NCBI GenBank assembly: GCA_963765075.1
Contig: CAVXVA010000008.1
Coordinates: 496,001 to 560,000 of the forward strand
Direction of reading: 5' to 3'
DNA: 64,000 nucleotides
Origin: JAENVU01 sp963765075
GTDB lineage: Bacteria > Actinomycetota > Acidimicrobiia > IMCC26256 > JAENVU01
In this document: positions 49,432-57,806 of the stretch, piece by piece
How positions within the stretch are numbered: position 1 is the first letter of the stretch
Layout: every line of letters starts with the position of its first letter
The notes under the pieces: generated by a model
Told to the model about the DNA's origin: nothing
Seen by the model: only the letters and a program-made list of their open reading frames with translations
The model's database searches: none
Made by a program: the position numbers and the translations under genes

Positions 49432-50712
49432 GTGGCTTGGGACTTCTCGACCGATCCGGAATTTCAGAAGAAACTCGATTGGGTCGAGGAGTTCTGCCGC
49501 GAAGAGGTCGAACCGCTCGACTACGTGTTCCCGTACGCGGTGCGTTCGCCGGATCCGGTGGTCAAGGCGTACGTACGCAGCCTGCAACAGCAGGTCAAGG
49601 ATCAGGGCCTGTGGGCGATCTTCCTCGACGAGGAACTCGGTGGGCCCGGCTTCGGTCAACTCAAGTTGGGTCTGCTCAACGAGGTCATCGGTCGGTACGG
49701 TTCGGCGCCGCAGATGTTCGGTGCGGCCGCGCCCGACACCGGCAACATGGAGATGCTCGCCGCGTACGGCACCGATGAACAGAAGGAACGGTGGCTCGGC
49801 CCGCTGCTGAACCAAGAGATGTTCTCGGCGTATTCGATGACCGAGCCCCAAGGTGGTTCGGACCCCAACCTGTTCAAGACCTACGCGACGCGTGACGGCG
49901 ACGAGTGGGTCATCAACGGTGAGAAGTGGTTCACGAGCGCTGGTCGCGTCGCCGACATCCTCTTCGTCATGTGCACCAACGGCATGTTCGTTGTCCCGCG
50001 CCAGACGCCCGGTGTGGAGATCCAACCCGAGCCGCGCAACCACAACCACATCATCTACAACGAGGTGCGGATCCCCCTCGATCACCTCCTGGGACCCGAA
50101 GATGGTGCCAAGGTGCTCGCCCAGCGCCGGCTCGGCGGCGGGCGCATCCACCACGCGATGCGGACGATCGCCCAGTGCACGCTCGCCTTCGACATGATGT
50201 GTGAACGAGCGCTCAGTCGTGAGTCGCACGGCAAGATCATCGGCGAACACCAGATGGTGCAGGAGAAGATCGCCGACTCCTACGCGCAGATCCGGATGTT
50301 GCGCCTCTTCGTCCTCGAGACCGCCTGGAAGATCGACAACACCAGCACGCAGGAGTGCCGAACCGACATCGCCGCGGTGAAGTACACGATGGCCAAGGTG
50401 CTCCAAGATGTGAGTCTCAACGCGTTGCACATCCTGGGTTCGCTCGGCACCACCGACCTCACCCCGATCCAGGCGATGTACGCCGCGGCGCCCACCATGG
50501 GCCTGGCCGACGGCGTCGACGAGGTGCACAAAGTCACGGTGGCGCGCAACGTGCTCAAGAGCTACCGGCCGCACGAGGGGTACTGGCCGACGGAGTACAT
50601 CCCGGCCAAGCGGGAGGCGGCCCGGGCGAAGATGCAGCCCAAGCTCGATGCCGATCCGGCGCTGGCGGCCTCGGCCGAGAACTACAAGAAGTACTTCTCC
50701 AACCGGCGCTGA
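49432..50712 (+). CDS. Acyl-CoA dehydrogenase family protein
   Basis: A 426-residue FAD-dependent acyl-CoA dehydrogenase. The N-terminal helical domain begins FSTDPEFQKKLDWVEEFCREEVEP. The FAD-binding middle domain has AYSMTEPQGGSDP (near residue 137) and WVINGEKWFTSAG, and the C-terminal domain has LHILGSLGTTDLTPIQAMYAAAP...VDEVHKVTVARNVLKSY. It oxidises acyl-CoA to enoyl-CoA, passing electrons to ETF. The YxxP-type C-terminal extension and 426-residue length place it among the longer actinobacterial members. The acyl substrate is unknown. Confidence 0.92.
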   Translation: MAWDFSTDPEFQKKLDWVEEFCREEVEPLDYVFPYAVRSPDPVVKAYVRSLQQQVKDQGLWAIFLDEELGGPGFGQLKLGLLNEVIGRYGSAPQMFGAAAPDTGNMEMLAAYGTDEQKERWLGPLLNQEMFSAYSMTEPQGGSDPNLFKTYATRDGDEWVINGEKWFTSAGRVADILFVMCTNGMFVVPRQTPGVEIQPEPRNHNHIIYNEVRIPLDHLLGPEDGAKVLAQRRLGGGRIHHAMRTIAQCTLAFDMMCERALSRESHGKIIGEHQMVQEKIADSYAQIRMLRLFVLETAWKIDNTSTQECRTDIAAVKYTMAKVLQDVSLNALHILGSLGTTDLTPIQAMYAAAPTMGLADGVDEVHKVTVARNVLKSYRPHEGYWPTEYIPAKREAARAKMQPKLDADPALAASAENYKKYFSNRR

Positions 50713-50736
50713 GCCGCGATCGCCTCGGGCGGCGGC

Positions 50737-51372
50737 TCAGTTCGGCAGGGTGTAGGTGTTCTCCAGTTCGTCCTGGAGGACCGTCGCGATGGTCGCGCTC
50801 GTGTCGACGACGAGTTCTTCGTCCAAGATGCGGCTGCGGTAGGTCCAGCCTTCGGGGAGTGCCAGGCGCGCACCGAGTGAGGGGAGCGCGTCGGCGTGCA
50901 GCGTCGGGTCGACGCCGATGCAATACGCCTGCATCACGTAGGCGACACCCTCGGGGTTGATGAGTTCGTAGACGGGCTTCCCCGCATCGAAGAAGAAGAT
51001 CGCCCCGCGGTTGACGTACCGCTCGGTGTAGGGGACCACGGCAGGGTTGTCGCCCAGATCAACCACGGCGATGCGGCGCATCATGAGGCCACTGAAGTCG
51101 TGGAACACCGGTTCGACCGGTGCGGTCTTCTGGCCCAGGCCGTCGAGCATCCAGTGGCGCGGGCCGTTCAGCTTCACGATCAACGCGCCGAGATCCTGCG
51201 CGATCGCCGCGGGGTCGAGTGTCTCCCAGAGCTCCTGCGGACAATCGTTCAGCATCTGCGTGCCGTAGACCTCGGCCTCGAAGGTGGACCCCTTCGCCGA
51301 AACGGCGAGCACCTCGCCGTACCGGACGCCACGCATGTCGGAGATCAAGCGTTCGGGACGGTCGTTGGTCAT
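50737..51372 (-). CDS. Hypothetical protein, 211 aa, in the P450 operon
   Basis: A soluble 211-residue protein I do not recognise. It has no signal or membrane segment; notable parts are GTQMLNDCPQELWETLDP, LNGPRHWMLDGLG, FHDFSGLMMRRIAVVDLG and GWTYRSRILDEELVVD. The spacing of His, Trp and Asp residues in the middle is suggestive of a small enzyme but proves nothing. It starts 22 nt after the antibiotic-monooxygenase-like gene and is the third gene of the operon. GGGGGAA precedes ATG 51372. Confidence 0.75.
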   Translation of the reverse strand: MTNDRPERLISDMRGVRYGEVLAVSAKGSTFEAEVYGTQMLNDCPQELWETLDPAAIAQDLGALIVKLNGPRHWMLDGLGQKTAPVEPVFHDFSGLMMRRIAVVDLGDNPAVVPYTERYVNRGAIFFFDAGKPVYELINPEGVAYVMQAYCIGVDPTLHADALPSLGARLALPEGWTYRSRILDEELVVDTSATIATVLQDELENTYTLPN

Positions 51373-51394
51373 GTGGTTCCCCCGTACGGTCGAT

Positions 51395-51766
51395 CTACGT
51401 GCCCGAGCCGGAGATAGCCGCGATGGGCGCGTCCCACCAGATGGTGGGCGCGCCGAGCACGTCACTGCGCGCCAGCCCCGGCGCGGCGCCGAACGCGTCG
51501 ACCGAGATGACGCGCACGGCATCGAGGTACTGCGGCGCCAGGTCGGTGAACACTGCGCCGCGCGTGTGTGCGTCGAGCGCATCTCGTGACGCGTAGGCCT
51601 CATAGAGCACGCCGGTGGTCTGCGGCTCGTCGAGATACCAGTCGTAGACGACGGTGCCCGGCTCGTCGTGGCTGACGGCGGCCATCGCCGCGGTCATGTC
51701 GCGATAACGGTCGGCGTCGAGCACCTCGAACCGGATGACGAACCTGATCCACTCACCGTCGCGCAT
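51395..51766 (-). CDS. ABM-domain (antibiotic biosynthesis monooxygenase-like) protein
   Basis: A 123-residue dimeric alpha+beta-barrel protein of the ABM/YgiN type: RFEVLDADRYRDMTAAMAAVSHDEPGTVVYDWYLDE (residues 8-45) and AYASRDALDAHTRGAVF near 60. Such proteins are quinol or heme monooxygenases or accessory factors. ATG 51766 is 2 nt after the P450 stop (TGACCATG), so translation is coupled. The two genes probably act in one oxidative step or pathway. Confidence 0.78.
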   Translation of the reverse strand: MRDGEWIRFVIRFEVLDADRYRDMTAAMAAVSHDEPGTVVYDWYLDEPQTTGVLYEAYASRDALDAHTRGAVFTDLAPQYLDAVRVISVDAFGAAPGLARSDVLGAPTIWWDAPIAAISGSGT

Positions 51767-51768
51767 GG

Positions 51769-52974
51769 TCAGGACCGTAGTTCCACGGGCATGTGCACCA
51801 GGCCGTTCATCAGGCACGATTCGAGCGGTTCGACGTCGCCGGTGATGTCCCAGCTGGGCCAGCGCCGGAGGAGCTCCTCGAACATCACCCGGGCCTCGAC
51901 CTTGGCCAACGCCGCTCCGAGACAGAGGTGTTCGCCGAAACCGAACGAGATGTGGTGATAGGCGTCGGCGCGGGTCACGTCGAACTGACTCGCCGTCGGA
52001 CCGAACACCGCTTCGTCGCGGTTGCCCGACCCGTAGAACATCACCACGTACTCCTCAGCCTTGATCGGGGTGTCGCCGATCGTGGTGTCGACCTGAGCCC
52101 GACGCACAAAGCTGCGGACCGGCGTCACCCACCGCAGCATCTCGTCGACTGCGCCCGGAATGAGCGACGGATCGGCAGCGAGGAGCGTCCGCTGGTCGGG
52201 ATGATCGGCCAGGGCGCGACCACCGCCGGCGATGAGGTTGCGGGTCGTCTCGTTCCCGGCGACCAGCAGGGTCAGCAGGAACATCAGGATTTCGCCCTTT
52301 CCGAGCCGCTCACCTTCCAGTTCCGCGTCGATGAGCATGGTGATGATGTCGTCGCGGGGCGTGGCATGGTGCTCTTCGATGCTCTCGGTGAAGTAGGCGA
52401 ACAGTTCGCCCATGTCCTGGAGGGTCTGTTCGGTCACGCCGCCGCCGCCGGCCTCGATGATCGAGTCCGACCAGCGCCGGAACGCCGCGCCATCGCTGGG
52501 CGACACGCCGATCATCTCGGCGATCACCTGCATCGGGAGTGGCACCGCAATCTCCTCGACGAAGTCGACCTCGGCGGTCGGATCGCAGGCGTCGAGCGAC
52601 TCGATCGCGATGTCGCGAATACGCGCCTCCAACTCGGCCATGTACTTCGGTCGGAACGCGCTCATGACCAGCTTGCGATGGCGAAGGTGATCCGGCGGGT
52701 CCAGCTGGAGGATCGACGCGGCAGTCGGGTCGTCGGGAGTAGGACCGTGACCGGCGTGGGCATCCGCAATCTGGAACATCTGGATTCCGTACGCGGAGGA
52801 GAAGATCGTCGGCTGGCGGGAGGCCTCCCGGATGTCGGCCTGACGGGTGAGGCACCAGAACCCGCCCGGCTCATACCAATGCACTGGTTCGTGGTTGCGG
52901 AGATAGGTGAAGTCGGCGTCGGGATCGCCCTGGTAGAACGCAGCGGTCTCGGGGGCGAAGTTGGTGAGCGGCAC
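51769..52974 (-). CDS. Cytochrome P450
   Basis: A 401-residue soluble bacterial P450. The I-helix oxygen-activation motif is LLVAGNETTRNL (near residue 242), the ExxR motif is in DEMLRWV near 282, and the heme-binding Cys is in FGFGEHLCLGAALA near 348. PPDHLRHRKLV near 92 is the typical C-helix. It has no fused reductase, so it needs a separate ferredoxin system; none is in the window. GTG 52974 has AAAGG 7 nt upstream. Pattern and length resemble CYP125/142-like steroid or fatty-acid oxidisers, but the substrate is unknown. Confidence 0.93.
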   Translation of the reverse strand: MPLTNFAPETAAFYQGDPDADFTYLRNHEPVHWYEPGGFWCLTRQADIREASRQPTIFSSAYGIQMFQIADAHAGHGPTPDDPTAASILQLDPPDHLRHRKLVMSAFRPKYMAELEARIRDIAIESLDACDPTAEVDFVEEIAVPLPMQVIAEMIGVSPSDGAAFRRWSDSIIEAGGGGVTEQTLQDMGELFAYFTESIEEHHATPRDDIITMLIDAELEGERLGKGEILMFLLTLLVAGNETTRNLIAGGGRALADHPDQRTLLAADPSLIPGAVDEMLRWVTPVRSFVRRAQVDTTIGDTPIKAEEYVVMFYGSGNRDEAVFGPTASQFDVTRADAYHHISFGFGEHLCLGAALAKVEARVMFEELLRRWPSWDITGDVEPLESCLMNGLVHMPVELRS

Positions 52975-53088
52975 GGAGCGCCTTTCCGGGGGAAGGGTCT
53001 GATCCTTTCCATCCTTGGCATCGTTGGTCAAACGGTGATGGGGACCGGTACCCCGTTCCGCGGGCTGGACCGTTGGCCACGACGGGCC

Positions 53089-53094
53089 TAGCGT
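53089..53094 (+). promoter_or_regulatory. Candidate -10 element (TAGCGT) for the ALDH-DUF779 operon
   Basis: TAGCGT lies 34 nt before ATG 53129. The leader carries TTGGAGGA as ribosome binding site. Confidence 0.45.
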
Positions 53095-53128
53095 GGCGAA
53101 ACCCGCTCGAAACTTGGAGGAAATGGTC

Positions 53129-54637
53129 ATGGGCGACACGCAACTGTTCATCGATGGTGCTTGGGTCGACGCCGCATCCGGCGACACCTTCCCCACCTTT
53201 GCCCCCTCGACCGGCGAGAAGATCGCCGATATCGCCAAAGCCGGCCGCGAGGACGCCGCCCGGGCCGTGCAAGCCGCTCGCACGGCGTTCGACGACGGCC
53301 CGTGGCCGCGGATGTCGGGCAAGGAGCGCGCCGAGAAGCTGCGCACGGCGGCCGAGATCATCAACGGTCGCAGCGCCGAGATCGCGGAGATCGAAGCGCG
53401 CGACGGTGGTGGCACGATCAAGAAGGCGATGTTCGCTGACGTCCCCGGCGCGGTGGCCACGTTCAACACGTTCGCCGACTGCGCGGAGAACGAGGCCGAC
53501 GTGATCGACCGCGGCGAGAGCCCGTTCCCGCCCGCCAAGAGCACCGTCCGGCGTGAGCCCTTCGGCGTGTGCAGTGGCATCGTGCCGTGGAACTTCCCGT
53601 TCCTCATGGCCGGCTGGAAGATCGCGCCGGCGATCGCGGCCGGGAACTGTGTGGTGTTGAAGCCCGCGAGTTTCACGTCGTTGAGCGCGGTCGAGATGGT
53701 CAAGGCGGTCGAGGAAGCGGGCATCCCGGCGGGTGTGGTCAACTTGATCACCGGTCCGGGAGGCAGCGCGGGCGAGGAGATGGCCCAGCACCCGATGGTC
53801 GACAAGGTCGCGTTCACCGGTTCGACCGAGGTCGGGAGCCGGATCATGCAGCTCGCGTCGGGCACGGTGAAGAAGGTGACCCTGGAACTCGGCGGGAAAT
53901 CGGCCAACATCGTGCTCGACGATGCGGACCTCGACCTCGCGGCCGCGGGTGTGCTCTGGGGGACGTTCTTCCACAACGGCCAGGTGTGCGAGTCGGGCAC
54001 GCGTGCGCTGGTGTCGCGCAAGATCTACGACGAGTTCGTCGGCCTCCTCCTCGAGCGCGTCGGCAAGATCGTCATCGGCGACAACATGGACATGAACACC
54101 GACCTCGGCCCGCTCGTCGCACCCGCGCAGGTCGACACCACCGAGCGATACGTGAAGCTCGGCCTCGACGAAGGGGCCAAGCTCCTCTGCGGTGGTTCGA
54201 AGCCGTCGGACTTGCCGGCCGGGCTCGATCAGAGCGCGTTCTTCAGCCCGACGATCTTCGAGGCCGACAACTCGATGAAGATCGCCCAAGAGGAGATCTT
54301 CGGACCAGTCCTCTGCGTGATCCCGTTCGACTCCGACGACGAAGCGATCAAGATCGCGAACGACTCGATCTACGGTCTCGGCGGCGGAGTGTGGTCGACG
54401 GATTCGGCCCGGGCCAATGCGGTCGCGGCGGGCATGCGCACCGGCACCGTGTGGATCAACGACTACCACATGATCACGCCGACCCAACCGTTCGGTGGGT
54501 ACAAGCAGTCCGGCATCGGGCGTGAGTTGGGTGACTACGGCTACAACGAGTATCGCCAGATCAAGCACGTGTGGGAGAACACCGCGACGGACCGCAATGG
54601 CTACCTGCACTTCTCGGCGTTGAGCCCGAACATTTGA
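53129..54637 (+). CDS. NAD(P)+-dependent aldehyde dehydrogenase
   Basis: A 502-residue aldehyde dehydrogenase: GVCSGIVPWNFPFLMAGWKIAPAIAAGN (near residue 150), FTGSTEVG (near 230), LELGGKSANI with the general-base Glu (near 254), and the catalytic Cys in FFHNGQVCESGTR (near 290). ATG 53129 is favoured by GGAGGA 7 nt upstream. It is followed directly by a DUF779 gene, an association typical of AcoD/AldA-type enzymes oxidising acetaldehyde or small aldehydes. Confidence 0.95.
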   Translation: MGDTQLFIDGAWVDAASGDTFPTFAPSTGEKIADIAKAGREDAARAVQAARTAFDDGPWPRMSGKERAEKLRTAAEIINGRSAEIAEIEARDGGGTIKKAMFADVPGAVATFNTFADCAENEADVIDRGESPFPPAKSTVRREPFGVCSGIVPWNFPFLMAGWKIAPAIAAGNCVVLKPASFTSLSAVEMVKAVEEAGIPAGVVNLITGPGGSAGEEMAQHPMVDKVAFTGSTEVGSRIMQLASGTVKKVTLELGGKSANIVLDDADLDLAAAGVLWGTFFHNGQVCESGTRALVSRKIYDEFVGLLLERVGKIVIGDNMDMNTDLGPLVAPAQVDTTERYVKLGLDEGAKLLCGGSKPSDLPAGLDQSAFFSPTIFEADNSMKIAQEEIFGPVLCVIPFDSDDEAIKIANDSIYGLGGGVWSTDSARANAVAAGMRTGTVWINDYHMITPTQPFGGYKQSGIGRELGDYGYNEYRQIKHVWENTATDRNGYLHFSALSPNI

Positions 54638-54639
54638 AA

Positions 54640-55071
54640 GTGACCGGGACCGCCGCGGCGGCGCGCATCGTCGAACGGGCGAAGCGTGACCGTCGCGGCG
54701 CGTTGGTCTTCACCATCGGTACCGGCTGCTGCGAGTCGACCGCGCCGTTCTTGTACGAGGACTACCTGCCCGGTCCTGACAGTGAACCCGTCGGTGAGGT
54801 GGCCGGCGTGACGGTGTTCGCACCGGCGTTTCTCCGCAACCTGTACGTGGGTGACGACGGCGTCGTGGTCGATGTCGACGAGATGATGGCCGAGTCGATG
54901 TCGATCGAGACCGAGTACGGGTACCGGTTCATCCTGCGGGATCCGTCCGGTGAGCCCGTCGAGGGTCAGCATCGCGAGGAGGCGTGCGCCGTGCCCGACG
55001 CGGTTTCGGCGTTGCGCAGTCGCGGCCCCCAGGAGTTGCCCGAGGCATTGCGCAATCTGCGCATGCGCTGA
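54640..55071 (+). CDS. DUF779 domain protein
   Basis: A 143-residue DUF779 protein with the family motif TGCCESTAPFLYEDY near residue 25 (adjacent Cys plus Glu) and MSIETEYGYRFILRDP near 90. DUF779 genes usually follow an aldehyde dehydrogenase gene, as here (2 nt after its stop), and their role is not settled; the Cys pair suggests a metal site or redox part. GTG 54640 is used; TTG 54634, overlapping the ALDH stop, is the alternative. Confidence 0.88.
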   Translation: MTGTAAAARIVERAKRDRRGALVFTIGTGCCESTAPFLYEDYLPGPDSEPVGEVAGVTVFAPAFLRNLYVGDDGVVVDVDEMMAESMSIETEYGYRFILRDPSGEPVEGQHREEACAVPDAVSALRSRGPQELPEALRNLRMR

Positions 55072-55081
55072 CTCGCTTCAA

Positions 55082-56281
55082 TCAGGCGGTGCTGGTGAGG
55101 CCGGCGAGGGCCAGACCGGCGTAGGTTGCGACCCCGGCGGCCAGGGCGGCCTCGTCGATCATCATCCGGTTGGAGTGACAGGCCGGAGCGGTGGCCGCGT
55201 CGACCTCCGGCGGACACACGCCAAGGAAAGCGATCGCGCCGGGGCGCTGTTGCAACACGTAGGAGAAGTCCTCGGCACCCATGAGTGGCGCCGGCATCTC
55301 GACGTAACGGCGGGCGCCCAAGGTGTCGTGCACCACCTGTGCGAACAGTTCGACCGGGCCGGGATGGTTCACCGTGGGCGGGTATCCCGGCGTCACCGTG
55401 ACCTCGGCGAGCATGTCGTGCGCGGCGGCGATGCCCGCCGCGACGCGCTCGATGCCGGTGAGCGCCTGAGTGCGCGTGGCGTCGGAGACCGCCCGCAGCG
55501 TCCCGGTGAGATCCACGTGCTCGGGGATCACGTTGTTGGTGGTTCCGGCACGGATCTTGGTGATGGTCACAACGGCCGGGTCGAACGGGTTGATCCGGCG
55601 CGTGACGAAGGTCTGGAGTGCCGTCACGATCTCCGCCGCGACCGGGATCGGATCGTTGGCGAGGTGGGGGAGCGAGGCATGCCCACCCCGACCGGTCACG
55701 CGGATGTCGAGGACGTCGGCGGACGCCATGATCGGGCCGGATCGCGTCCCGACCAGGCCGGAGGGCAGGTTCGGGGTGACGTGCAGGGCGAATGCCAGAT
55801 CCACGTCGCGCAACACGTCTTCCTCGATCATCGACCGGGCGCCGTGGAAGCCTTCTTCGCCGGGCTGGAACATGAAGCGCACCGTGCCGGCGAAGTCGTT
55901 CCGACGGCCGGCGAGCACGCGGGCCGCGCCGACGAGCATCGCGGTGTGTGCGTCGTGGCCGCACGCGTGCATTGCACCGCTGATCTCGCTGGCGAATTCG
56001 AGGCCGGTGTCCTCGGGCATCGGCAACGCATCCATGTCGGCACGCAGCAGGACCACCGGGCCGGGGGAACCGCCTTCGAGATCGGCGACGACCGACGTCA
56101 CGGTGTCACCGCGAGTGATGCGCAGCGGCAGGCCATCGAGCGCGTCGAGCACCGCACTCTGGGTGCGTGGGAGTTGGAGGCCCAACTCGGGGTGGCGGTG
56201 CAGATCGCGACGCAGCGCCACGACGTCGTCGAGCACACCTCGTGCCGATTCCAGGAGGTCGTTGGCGGTGTCCACAGTCAT
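55082..56281 (-). CDS. M20 family amidohydrolase (hippurate hydrolase-like)
   Basis: A 399-residue metal-dependent amidohydrolase of the AbgB/hippuricase type: DLHRHPELG (residues 26-34), LRADMDALPM, HACGHDAHTAML near 110 (metal ligands), PGEEGFHGARSM near 142 with the catalytic Glu, and MGAEDFSYVLQ near 346. These enzymes cleave N-acyl or N-carbamoyl amino acids. Its ATG overlaps the stop of the small membrane-protein gene (ATGA). Confidence 0.92.
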   Translation of the reverse strand: MTVDTANDLLESARGVLDDVVALRRDLHRHPELGLQLPRTQSAVLDALDGLPLRITRGDTVTSVVADLEGGSPGPVVLLRADMDALPMPEDTGLEFASEISGAMHACGHDAHTAMLVGAARVLAGRRNDFAGTVRFMFQPGEEGFHGARSMIEEDVLRDVDLAFALHVTPNLPSGLVGTRSGPIMASADVLDIRVTGRGGHASLPHLANDPIPVAAEIVTALQTFVTRRINPFDPAVVTITKIRAGTTNNVIPEHVDLTGTLRAVSDATRTQALTGIERVAAGIAAAHDMLAEVTVTPGYPPTVNHPGPVELFAQVVHDTLGARRYVEMPAPLMGAEDFSYVLQQRPGAIAFLGVCPPEVDAATAPACHSNRMMIDEAALAAGVATYAGLALAGLTSTA

Positions 56282-56616
56282 TGGTCCTTCCGGAGTTGGG
56301 TCAGTCGATCGTTGAGGGCGTCGATGCCCCGGCCGGCTTCGGGGTCGGTGAGATTGCGCACCACGATGCGCGACCCATCAGCGCAGACCAGCACTCCGGT
56401 CTTCGGCCGGAGACTGGAGAGCCAGCCGACCGGAGCGGGTGGCTCGAAGTGATCGACCTGCGCCAGCGGAACCTGCTGGACCGGTTGGCGGTAGTTCGCG
56501 ACCTCGACCCCTGCCGAGGTGACGCGCACCGAGCTGTTACGGATCGAGATCGTCGCCGCGATCGCCGCGGCCGCGATGAGCACGATCGGCAGGATGAGGG
56601 CGAAGAACGCGAACAC
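56278..56616 (-). CDS. Small membrane protein with PH-like domain
   Basis: A 112-residue protein: one N-terminal helix (MFAFFALILPIVLIAAAAIAA) then a beta-rich region (SVRVTSAGVEVANYRQPVQQVPLAQVDHFEP...LVCADGSRIVVRNL), as in bacterial PH-domain-like membrane proteins, ending in a short helix. GTG 56616 follows TAGGCT by 6 nt (leaderless pattern). Translationally coupled to the M20 amidohydrolase; the functional link is unknown. Confidence 0.7.
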   Translation of the reverse strand: MFAFFALILPIVLIAAAAIAATISIRNSSVRVTSAGVEVANYRQPVQQVPLAQVDHFEPPAPVGWLSSLRPKTGVLVCADGSRIVVRNLTDPEAGRGIDALNDRLTQLRKDQ

Positions 56617-56622
56617 AGTCCG

Positions 56623-56628
56623 AGCCTA
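56623..56628 (-). promoter_or_regulatory. Candidate -10 element (TAGGCT) for leaderless membrane-protein gene
   Basis: Minus-strand TAGGCT is followed by 6 nt and the GTG at 56616. Confidence 0.5.
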
Positions 56629-56690
56629 CGACCAGGGCGCGACGTCGAGGCCCCGTCCGGCGCCGGAGTTGGTGTCGCCCGGTGGTTCGG

Positions 56691-57806
56691 TCAGTCGCGC
56701 TCGCCGGTCTCGTAGACGTTCGAGGCCGGTCCGACGAGCAACGGGTCGAGCGGCCCGATGTTGTCGACGTCCTTGCCCTCGTAGGGCATCGTGTGCAGGA
56801 CGTACCGAATGGCGTTGAGTCGGGCCCGCTTCTTGCAGTCCGATTTGATGACGGTCCACGGCGACTCCGCTGTGTCGGTGTGAACGAACATCGCCTTCTT
56901 TGCCTCGGTGTATTCGTCCCATTTGTTGAGCGACGCGACGTCGACTGGCGAGAGCTTCCATTGTTTCAGCGGGTGTTGTTCGCGTTCCTTGAAGCGCCGG
57001 CGTTGCTCGGCCTGACTGACCGAGAACCAGAACTTGATCAGATGCACGCCGCTGCGCGTCAGATTGCGTTCGAACTCGGGCGCCTGGCGGAGGAACTCAG
57101 AGACGTCGTCCTCGTTGCAGAACCCCATGACCCGTTCGACGCCGGCCCGGTTGTACCAGGAGCGGTCGAAGAGCACGAGCTCGCCGCTCGTGGGGAGGTG
57201 CTGCACGTAGCGCTGGAAGTACCACTGGCCCGACTCGACGGGCGTGGGCTTCTCCAATGCCACGACCCGCGCGCCGCGCGGATTGAGATGTTCCATGAAC
57301 CGTTTGATCGTCCCACCCTTGCCCGCGGCGTCTCGGCCCTCGAACACGATGACGACTCGTTGGCCGGTGTCGCGCACCCAGGCCTGGAGCTTCAGCAACT
57401 CGACCTGCAGGTGGTACTTCTGGCGCTCGTACTCTTTCCTCGACATCAGGTTGCGGTAGGGGTAGACGCCGGTCTTCCAGTGCTTGACCAGCTCGTCGTC
57501 GGTGCTGAGCGGGATCGTTCCGTAGACGGGTTCGTCCTGCTGGAGGATGACTCGGCGCAGCGTCCCGACATCGTCGGGCGAGCTGCCGGCGAGAATCGCG
57601 TCGAGCCAGCGTGCGACCTCCGCCATCTCGTTGGGTTCCGCATTGGCGAGGACGTCTCGTACCGCGTTGACTTTCGACTCGCGGGCGCCGTCGGTCGACG
57701 CCGCGACCTCGTACTCCTCGATGCCTTGTGGTGAGAGATCGGGGGAGATGTCGCCGCGCTCGGTGGGGTGGTCGTGGTGGTGGTGTTTGTTCGACGAACC
57801 GGTCAT
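56691..57806 (-). CDS. ppk2: Polyphosphate kinase 2 (PPK2)
   Basis: A 371-residue PPK2-family kinase that moves phosphate between polyphosphate and nucleotides. The N-terminal 85 residues are an extension beginning with a His-rich stretch (NKHHHHDHP). Walker A is FEGRDAAGKGGTI near residue 150, the lid/Walker B region is LFDRSWYNRAGVERVMGF near 213, and EQRRRFKER with LKQWKLSPVD completes the fold. Start ATG 57806 overlaps the upstream stop by one base (TGATG), so it is coupled to the FMN-protein gene. Confidence 0.93.
   Translation of the reverse strand: MTGSSNKHHHHDHPTERGDISPDLSPQGIEEYEVAASTDGARESKVNAVRDVLANAEPNEMAEVARWLDAILAGSSPDDVGTLRRVILQQDEPVYGTIPLSTDDELVKHWKTGVYPYRNLMSRKEYERQKYHLQVELLKLQAWVRDTGQRVVIVFEGRDAAGKGGTIKRFMEHLNPRGARVVALEKPTPVESGQWYFQRYVQHLPTSGELVLFDRSWYNRAGVERVMGFCNEDDVSEFLRQAPEFERNLTRSGVHLIKFWFSVSQAEQRRRFKEREQHPLKQWKLSPVDVASLNKWDEYTEAKKAMFVHTDTAESPWTVIKSDCKKRARLNAIRYVLHTMPYEGKDVDNIGPLDPLLVGPASNVYETGERD

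Noticed and set aside
51764..51790. TACGGT 7 nt before the ABM start as a promoter
   Set aside because: It lies inside the last codons of the P450 gene, and the ABM start is already coupled to the P450 stop by 2 nt; coincidence is more likely.
52871..54610. Minus-strand ORF of 579 aa
   Set aside because: Antisense to the intact ALDH; composition (Arg, His, Val, Asp) and lack of any motif mark it as a shadow.
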